Source of the DNA: Clostridia bacterium
GTDB lineage: Bacteria; Bacillota_A; Clostridia; Oscillospirales; CAG-272
Reading direction: 5' to 3'
Assembly: GCA_017626655.1 (NCBI GenBank)
Contig: JAGAIH010000147.1
Coordinates: 1 to 20,430, forward strand
Length of the DNA: 20,430 nt
Positions 15,526 through 20,430 of the stretch are shown piece after piece. The translations under genes were made by a program, and so were the position numbers. Under the pieces are notes generated by a model, which was given only the letters and a program-made list of their open reading frames with translations, was not told where the DNA came from and made no database searches. The first letter of the stretch is position 1; each line of letters opens with the position of its first letter.

Positions 15526-16374
15526 ATGAGCGCATGGGGCACAGGCATCAAGCAGAGCGACGAATTCATGGACGTGTACGACGAATTCTTCGACCGCTAC
15601 AAGGACGATGCCACCGCCATGGAGGTCTACCGCGCCATCCTGACCGAGTACCAAGAGGAGTTCTCCGACAAGGACGACGGCCCCCTGCTCTATACCGTCT
15701 ACTACGCCCTGGCCCAGAGCCTGTGGGAGTGCGGCGAGCGGGACGAGTGGCTCTGGCAGACCGTCCGGGAGATCATCGATACCGAGGCCGACCTGCGGTT
15801 CTGGAACGAGCTGGGCAATGAGCCCGAGCTGATCGTGAGCCGCCGCCGCGCCCTGCACAAGTTCTGGGATAAGATCAATTCCACCCCCGCGAAAGTCCGA
15901 AAGCCCAAGAAAACAGGGAAGAAGCGGGCGCCCACCCTCCATAAGGGTGACCTCTACGCCTACGCCGTGGAGGGAGGCTTTCGCGCCGCTCTGGTGCTGG
16001 ACTTCGTCTGGAACTCCTTCCTCACCGCCATCACCGAGGAGGTCTTCGACCATGTCCCCACCGAGGCCGAGGTCATGGCCGCCCACTCCCGGGTGGTGAC
16101 CTGGTTCACGGCGCGGGAGTCCATCCCCAAAAAGGATCGGATCCCCGTTTCTTCCTTGCCCATCAATAAGAATTACAACAACCGCGCGGGGCTTCTGTTC
16201 TCCGACTCCATGGTGGGCTGCTCCGCCATCGGGGAGCGGATCTTCTTCTTTGACCCCGAGGCCGCCTCCCCCTGCATGGAGCGCAACGGGATCCGCCGCT
16301 ACGCCATGGAGGAGCTTTTGGACCCCGCCGTCCTGCCCAAATACCACCCCCGCGTCAATGCGGATCTGCTCTGA
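15526..16374 (+). CDS. Conserved-looking hypothetical protein (possible DUF4259-like N-terminus)
   Basis: A 282-residue soluble protein that I do not recognise firmly. It opens with MSAWGTGIKQSDEFMDVYDEF, reminiscent of DUF4259-type proteins that start MGxWGxG. Residues ~1-130 are acidic and helical (YTVYYALAQSLWECGERDEW). A Lys-rich hinge follows (AKVRKPKKTGKKRAPTLHKG, ~125-145). The C-terminal half (~146-282) has strand-like segments such as GDLYAYAVEGGFRAALVLDFVW and ERIFFFDPEA. No enzyme motif, signal peptide or membrane segment. ATG is preceded by AAAGGTGA. It lies between the DUF89 gene and ispE, 33 bases from the latter, so probably in the same transcript. Confidence 0.7.
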   Translation: MSAWGTGIKQSDEFMDVYDEFFDRYKDDATAMEVYRAILTEYQEEFSDKDDGPLLYTVYYALAQSLWECGERDEWLWQTVREIIDTEADLRFWNELGNEPELIVSRRRALHKFWDKINSTPAKVRKPKKTGKKRAPTLHKGDLYAYAVEGGFRAALVLDFVWNSFLTAITEEVFDHVPTEAEVMAAHSRVVTWFTARESIPKKDRIPVSSLPINKNYNNRAGLLFSDSMVGCSAIGERIFFFDPEAASPCMERNGIRRYAMEELLDPAVLPKYHPRVNADLL

Positions 16375-16407
16375 CCCGCCCCGGACCCCTTTCTCAATGG
16401 AGGAACT

Positions 16408-17340
16408 ATGAAGATCACCCTGTCCGCCCCCGCCAAGATCAACCTTTTCCTGGACATCACCGCCTGCCGTCCCGACGGCTACCACGAAATTGCGGGTGTC
16501 ATGCAGTCCATATCCCTCTGCGACACCGTTACCGTTGAGGTCACCGAGCCTACAGGGATGTACCTCTGCTCTCTGGGCAACCACACGGCGGGAGCCGAGT
16601 CCATTACCCTGACCTGCACCAACCCCGACCTCCCCGCCGACAGCCGCAACCTGGCCTGGCGCGCCGCCGAAAAATTCTTCGCCGCCACGGGACGAGGGTG
16701 TAAGAGCCTGTCCATCCACATCGAAAAACGCATCCCTGCCGCCGCGGGTATGGCGGGGGGAAGCACCGACGCCGCCGCCGTTTTGGTGGGGCTGAATGAT
16801 CTCTTTGGCCACCCGCTGACCCCCGCAGCCCTCTGTGAGGTGGGGCTGACCCTGGGGGCCGACGTCCCCTTCTGCATCATGGGCGGAGCCCAGATCACCG
16901 AGGGCATCGGCGAGGCCTTGACCCCCATCACCCCCATGCCCGCCTGCGGGCTGGTGGTGGCCTGTGGCGGGGAGGGCGTCTCCACCCCCGCCGCCTACAA
17001 AGCGCTGGATACCCTCTACGGGAGCTTCGACCCCGCCGCCTATACCCCCCGCGCCCGCGAGCTGACGGCTCTGAAGTCGGCTCTGTGGCAGGGCAACCTC
17101 ACCGCCCTGTGCGGTTCCATGTTCAACCTCTTCGAGTCGGTGGTCCTCCCCGACCGCCCCGTGGCGCGGCAGATCAAGGAGACCTTGCTCTCGGCGGGGG
17201 CCGTCACCGCCATGATGAGCGGTAGTGGCCCCTCGGTCTTCGGCGTCTTTCCCAAGGGGGACGGCTCGGCCGAGAAGGCAAGGGAAGCGCTGGAGGCTCT
17301 GGGCATCCCTGCGTGGGTTTGCGAGCCGATCCGCAGATGA
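16408..17340 (+). CDS. ispE: 4-diphosphocytidyl-2-C-methyl-D-erythritol kinase
   Basis: GHMP kinase of the non-mevalonate (MEP) isoprenoid pathway; phosphorylates CDP-methylerythritol at the 2-hydroxyl. 310 residues, normal for the family. Lys10 and Asn12 lie in APAKINLFLDI, followed by RPDGYHEI. The ATP-binding glycine-rich loop is PAAAGMAGGSTDAAA (110-124). The catalytic Asp152 is in GADVPFCIMGG, and the third GHMP motif is MMSGSGPSVFGVFP. GGAGGAAC precedes ATG. Last gene of the GH3 operon, followed by a strong bidirectional terminator. As an essential housekeeping gene attached to a glycosidase transcript, it might be driven partly by its own unseen promoter. Confidence 0.95.
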   Translation: MKITLSAPAKINLFLDITACRPDGYHEIAGVMQSISLCDTVTVEVTEPTGMYLCSLGNHTAGAESITLTCTNPDLPADSRNLAWRAAEKFFAATGRGCKSLSIHIEKRIPAAAGMAGGSTDAAAVLVGLNDLFGHPLTPAALCEVGLTLGADVPFCIMGGAQITEGIGEALTPITPMPACGLVVACGGEGVSTPAAYKALDTLYGSFDPAAYTPRARELTALKSALWQGNLTALCGSMFNLFESVVLPDRPVARQIKETLLSAGAVTAMMSGSGPSVFGVFPKGDGSAEKAREALEALGIPAWVCEPIRR

Positions 17341-17377
17341 TACGGCTTTCGCCCATGTGGGTCAAGCACGCTTGGAC

Positions 17378-17419
17378 AATCAAAAAAACCAAGGTCAAAC
17401 ACCTTGGTTTTTTGATTTT
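17378..17419. terminator. Bidirectional terminator between ispE and apbE
   Basis: ACCAAGGT/ACCTTGGT (17388-17395, 17401-17408) with a 5-base loop CAAAC. It is extended by A/T pairs on both sides to about 17 bp, so A-runs and T-runs flank it in both directions. It lies between two convergent genes and serves both. Confidence 0.92.
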
Positions 17420-17456
17420 GTCAGCATAATGATGGAGAGGGGCCGATACCGTTTGG

Positions 17457-18515
17457 TCAGGGTTGGGTGATATAGGCGGCAAAGCCGTCGGACTGCCGCG
17501 TGGTTCCATCGGGCAGAACCCAAAAAGCCTCGGCGTCGGGAAGACTCTCCACCAAAGTGAGTCCCTCCTCGAAGGGCATACAGAACAGGGCGGTAGACAG
17601 CGCATCCCCCTGCCCCGAGTGCTTGCAGACCACCGACACCGACTGAAAGCCCTCGGCGGGCATCAGGGTCTCGGAGTCGATGATGTGGTGGAAGCGCTTG
17701 CCGTTCACCAGGTAGTAGCGCTGGTAGGAGCCGCTGGTAACCACCGACTCGCCCGAGAGCTTCAGGTAGGCGACGTAAGGCTCCTCGGCGTCGGTATCGG
17801 GGTTCTCAATGCCCGCCACCCAGGGCGAGCCGTCTCCCTTGGCTCCCACCGTCCGCACATTGCCGCCCACGTTGATGACGTAGCCCGTAATGCCCCTCTC
17901 CTCCAGGGAGCGGGCCACCATCTCCACGGCGTAGCCCTTGGCGATGGCGCCTACGTCCAGCCGCATGGCGGGATCGGTGATGGTGACGGTGGAATTCTCT
18001 TCATCAATCATGAGGCAATTGATATCGGTATGCCGGGCCGCCTCGGTCAGCTTCTCCATGGGAGGCAGCTCCGCGGAGGCGGGGTCGCTCATGCCCATCT
18101 CGCGGTAGTCGTGCCAGATGGAGAGGATGCTTCCCATGGCGATATTGAGCTTGCCACCCGTCAGGGTATACATCTCCTTCGCATAGAGGAGCAGGTCAAT
18201 AATGCGGCGATCCACCGTAACGGTACGGTGCTGACCCTCCGCCAGCTCATTGACGGTGCAGAGGTTCTCCAGCCCCTCGAAGCGGTGGTAGATGGTATAC
18301 AGGCGGTGGTATTCCCCCAGTTCGGCCAGGATCTCATCGCTGACCGTATCGAACTCCTCTTGGCTCTCGGCATAGCCCGTGATGGTGGTGGCGGTGTCGA
18401 AGTAGTCCAGGGAGTAGGCCTTGTAGGCTTGGGGCTTTTGACCGCAGGAGGGAAAGATCCCTCCGAGCAGGAGGCAGGCGAGCAGAAGGGAAAGGATTCG
18501 CGTATGCTGTTTCAT
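17457..18515 (-). CDS. apbE: FAD:protein FMN transferase (ApbE lipoprotein)
   Basis: Transfers FMN from FAD to a Ser/Thr of extracytosolic proteins; Mg-dependent. 352 residues. A lipoprotein signal ends at GIFPSC. Family motifs: YFDTATTITGY, the MRLDVGAIAKGYAVE motif, INVGGNVRTVG with SPWVAGIENPD, SGSYQRYYLVNGKRFHHIID, and the metal-binding GQGDALSTALF. The frame is open 22 codons upstream, but the start at 18515 is preferred for its GGAG and signal peptide. It follows, after an attenuator-like hairpin, a lipoprotein with FMN-binding-like domains, its probable substrate. Acts on the outer face of the membrane. Confidence 0.93.
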   Translation of the reverse strand: MKQHTRILSLLLACLLLGGIFPSCGQKPQAYKAYSLDYFDTATTITGYAESQEEFDTVSDEILAELGEYHRLYTIYHRFEGLENLCTVNELAEGQHRTVTVDRRIIDLLLYAKEMYTLTGGKLNIAMGSILSIWHDYREMGMSDPASAELPPMEKLTEAARHTDINCLMIDEENSTVTITDPAMRLDVGAIAKGYAVEMVARSLEERGITGYVINVGGNVRTVGAKGDGSPWVAGIENPDTDAEEPYVAYLKLSGESVVTSGSYQRYYLVNGKRFHHIIDSETLMPAEGFQSVSVVCKHSGQGDALSTALFCMPFEEGLTLVESLPDAEAFWVLPDGTTRQSDGFAAYITQP

Positions 18516-18535
18516 GTGCGTATCTCCGTGAGAGG

Positions 18536-18562
18536 AAAAGGGGAGGAAAGCCCTCCCCTTTT
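18536..18562 (-). terminator. Attenuator-like hairpin between the flavin lipoprotein gene and apbE
   Basis: An 11-bp perfect stem AAAAGGGGAGG/CCTCCCCTTTT with a 5-base loop, 15 bases after the lipoprotein stop. The T-run is only four bases, then CCTCTC. This fits partial termination, giving more lipoprotein than ApbE message. Confidence 0.7.
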
Positions 18563-18577
18563 GTTTTTGGTTTCGGA

Positions 18578-19561
18578 TCAACCGATCTTGGCGGCGGCCT
18601 TGGTCAGGCCGTTGACCAGGATGGTGCAGCCGGCGGTCTTGACCTCGTCGGTGCCGTAGTTGTCAGCGGCGCAGAGAGCCTTGATCTCAGCGGCGGTCTT
18701 GCCAACGCAGAGGGCGTTGAAGGCGTCAGCCTGCTCGAACCACTCCTTGGCGGCACCACCGTAGGCGACCATGCCGTAGTTGGCACCGGCCTCACGCTTG
18801 GAGGCGATGGCCTTGGTGGTGTCCAGAGTGGATGCGCCGGTAGCGTTGAAGGTGAACTTGACCTGGACGCAGTCGGAGGCGGCCACCAGGACCTTGCCCT
18901 CGGCATCCACGGCGGCGGCGAAGACGGTGGTCTCGACCTGGTTGGAACCGTCCTTCTCCTCGGTGGCGTCAGAGGTGGTCTGCTCCACGTTCATGCCCAG
19001 CTTGAGAGCGGACTCGGCGGTAGCGGTGGAATCAGCCAGGTTGGCGAAGGCCTTCTCGATGGCGCCCACGAACTCGTGGATCATGATGGTGCAGCCTGCG
19101 CCGATGACGGCGTCGGTGCCCTTGTTGCCCTCGGCGACCAGAGACTTGATCTCGTCCAGGGTCTTGCCGACCACGAATGCCTCAAAGGCATCGGCCTGCT
19201 CGAACCACTCCTTGGCGGCGCCGCCGTAGGTGACCATGTTGTAGTCCTTGCCCTGCTCGTACTTGGTCTTGAAGCCGTCGTTTGCCACGGCCTTGCCGTC
19301 AGCGGTGAACTTCACGGTGAGGTCAGCGGTGTCCAGCTGGCAGGCCACGACCTTACCCTCGGCGTCAACGGTGATGACGGCGGCGGTGATGGCGACCTTG
19401 CCCTGACCGTCCTTGTCCTCGGTGGCGTCGGCGGTGGTGGGGGTTGCGGTGTAGACGCCCAGACCCATCTTCAGGGTGGCGGGAGCCTTGTCACAGCCGA
19501 CGAAGGCGACGGCGGTGGTGAGCATGAGAACGCTGAGAACAATGCAGATGAGCTTTTTCAT
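18578..19561 (-). CDS. Two-domain lipoprotein related to FMN-binding domains, probable ApbE substrate
   Basis: A 327-residue lipoprotein: signal peptide with lipobox FVGC (Cys23). Two homologous domains follow (about 29-173 and 185-327). Both contain YGGAAKEWFEQADAF (112-126, 267-281) and end in a motif like that of flavinylated FMN-binding domains: DAVIGAGCT (150-158) and DEVKTAGCT (305-313), followed by a helix. The usual acceptor motif is close to D-x-x-S-G-A-T; here the Thr is two residues later and preceded by Cys. Position beside apbE and an EetB-like gene supports a role as extracellular flavin electron carrier, comparable in arrangement to Listeria PplA. It has a strong own promoter and clear AAGGAG. 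Actual flavinylation is unproven. Confidence 0.75.
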   Translation of the reverse strand: MKKLICIVLSVLMLTTAVAFVGCDKAPATLKMGLGVYTATPTTADATEDKDGQGKVAITAAVITVDAEGKVVACQLDTADLTVKFTADGKAVANDGFKTKYEQGKDYNMVTYGGAAKEWFEQADAFEAFVVGKTLDEIKSLVAEGNKGTDAVIGAGCTIMIHEFVGAIEKAFANLADSTATAESALKLGMNVEQTTSDATEEKDGSNQVETTVFAAAVDAEGKVLVAASDCVQVKFTFNATGASTLDTTKAIASKREAGANYGMVAYGGAAKEWFEQADAFNALCVGKTAAEIKALCAADNYGTDEVKTAGCTILVNGLTKAAAKIG

Positions 19562-19610
19562 GAGTATTCTCCTTGTTTATAACGGTTTTTTCGTATTTGC
19601 ATACAGATAG

Positions 19611-19639
19611 ATTGTATCACATCTACCTGTGTTTGTCAA
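19611..19639 (-). promoter_or_regulatory. Extended -10 promoter for the flavin lipoprotein gene
   Basis: Minus-strand TTGACA (19634-19639), 17 bases, TACAAT (19611-19616) preceded by TGA. The expected leader is about 40-45 nt with AAGGAG before ATG. It lets the lipoprotein be transcribed independently of the upstream membrane gene. Confidence 0.87.
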
Positions 19640-19684
19640 TGCTTTCGTATGCCTTTTCGGGCTATTCTTCACATTTTGTAGGAA

Positions 19685-20179
19685 TCACCGAATCCGTACA
19701 CGCTTGACTGCGAAACTACCGCAAAGACCCACAAAAATCCCCGACACGACCCCCGTGACCGCCAGCACGATCATGTAGTAGCCCAGCCCCGCCGTGCTCA
19801 GAAGGAGCATGGCCATGAGGATCTGGCCCGCGTTGTGGAGGACGCCCCCCGCCACGCTGACGCCCGTGGTGGAGAGCAGGTCGGTCTTTTTGAGGAGCGC
19901 CATACCCAAAAGGCTCAAAAAACCTCCCGCCAGGCTGTAGGGGAGAGTGGCGGGATTGAAGATGAGGGAGACGGCCAGGATACGGACGAAGGAGACGGCG
20001 GCGGCCTCCCTCCAGCCAAAGCGGTAGAGGATGAAAATGATGGCGATATTGGGAAGCCCCAGCTTGATGCCGGGGATGGAGGCCACCAGGGGCGGGAGCT
20101 GGATCTCCACCCAGGCCAGCACCATGGCGATGGCGGTGCAGAGCCCCAGAAGGGCGATCTTTTTGGCGGGGCGCTTCAT
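19685..20179 (-). CDS. Gx transporter family / EetB-like membrane protein
   Basis: A 164-residue integral membrane protein of the Hpre_diP_synt_I family (PF07456), often misannotated as heptaprenyl diphosphate synthase component I and resembling the S component of ECF-type vitamin transporters. About five membrane segments are visible. Family hallmarks: LAWVEIQLPP, PGIKLGLPNIAIIFILYRFGWREA, and the FNPATLPYSLAGGFLS loop. In Listeria and many Clostridia such a protein (EetB) accompanies ApbE and FMN-binding lipoproteins. Its usual partner with a NusG-II domain (EetA) is not seen here and could lie beyond the window. AAAGGAGG precedes the ATG at 20179. Flavin or quinone handling is inferred from context. 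Confidence 0.85.
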   Translation of the reverse strand: MKRPAKKIALLGLCTAIAMVLAWVEIQLPPLVASIPGIKLGLPNIAIIFILYRFGWREAAAVSFVRILAVSLIFNPATLPYSLAGGFLSLLGMALLKKTDLLSTTGVSVAGGVLHNAGQILMAMLLLSTAGLGYYMIVLAVTGVVSGIFVGLCGSFAVKRVRIR

Positions 20180-20220
20180 GGGGGGCCTCCTTTCATGGAA
20201 AATGGGGGATGATTACTGTT

Positions 20221-20430
20221 TCAAATTTGGGTTTGTCGGTGGGTTGAGACTCGTTCTCCGACCTTCCCCTCTGGGGAAGGGGGACCATCCGAAGGATGGT
20301 GGATGAGGTACGACGTCAGGGCCAAAAGATCTTGATGGGCCAGCGTTATTACCTCATCCGTCACGCCCTTCGGGCGCGCCACCTTCCCCAAAGGGGAAGG
20401 TCATCTCGCTTCGCTCGAGAACGGGAGAAC
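20221..20430. repeat. Interspersed hairpin element D (runs off the window)
   Basis: It starts at the end motif TCAAATTTGGGTTT (20221-20234), pointing toward the Gx transporter start 42 bases away. One unit has hairpins CCTTCCCC/GGGGAAGG (20262-20280) and ACCATCC-GAA-GGATGGT (20284-20300), then GGATGAGG. A second unit in inverted orientation has CCTCATCC, CGCCC-TTC-GGGCG (20364-20376) and CCTTCCCC-AAA-GGGGAAGG (20382-20400). The element is cut by the window end. Confidence 0.75.

Overview
The window looks like a chromosomal segment of a GC-rich, monoderm, gut-type Clostridia (Oscillospiraceae-like, uncultured). The reasons are strong AGGAGG-type ribosome sites, near-consensus TTGACA-17-TATAAT promoters in AT-rich gaps, lipoprotein signals, a surface protein ending in GGCGS plus a membrane segment, a Listeria/Clostridia-type flavin electron-transfer gene set, and heavily C-biased codons. 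The taxonomic call is inference from style. No rRNA, tRNA, transposase or phage gene was seen.

Layout. (1) 175-3611, minus strand: two tandem paralogous cytoplasmic alkaline-phosphatase-superfamily hydrolases, preceded by a secreted LamG-like surface protein with its own promoter and terminator. (2) 3880-6583, plus strand: a YgjV-type membrane protein, a dense array of small hairpins, then a ThuA / Gfo-Idh-MocA pair likely to act on oxidised sugars. (3) 6980-11926, plus strand: a 1648-residue membrane-anchored surface protein with about 14 YDG/MBG-type Ig-like repeats and an internal transglutaminase-like domain. (4) 12168-17340, plus strand: a probable operon of a GH3 glycosidase, a DUF89 damage-control phosphatase, an unrecognised 282-residue protein and IspE, ended by a bidirectional terminator. 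(5) 17457-20179, minus strand: a Gx/EetB-like membrane protein, a two-domain lipoprotein related to FMN-binding domains, and an ApbE flavin transferase. This looks like a small extracytosolic flavin electron-transfer locus.

The most unusual content is between the genes. Five interspersed elements (about 14-150, 4424-4695, 6615-6910, 15291-15500 and 20221-20430) are built from many short perfect hairpins with 2-4 base loops. Stem sequences differ but pairing is kept. Two of them are trains of hairpins separated by 6-base ATGAAG/CTTCAT-like spacers. All five carry an end motif close to AAACCCAAATTTGA, and in four of five this end points at a start codon 25-69 bases away. One element has run into the 3' end of the DUF89 gene and supplies its last ~42 codons and its stop.

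How the genes fit together: GH3, ThuA/Gfo-Idh and the LamG and YDG surface proteins fit a saccharide-scavenging, surface-interactive life. DUF89 may clear reactive sugar phosphates. The ApbE cluster would export electrons to extracellular flavoproteins. Everything beyond family assignment is inference.
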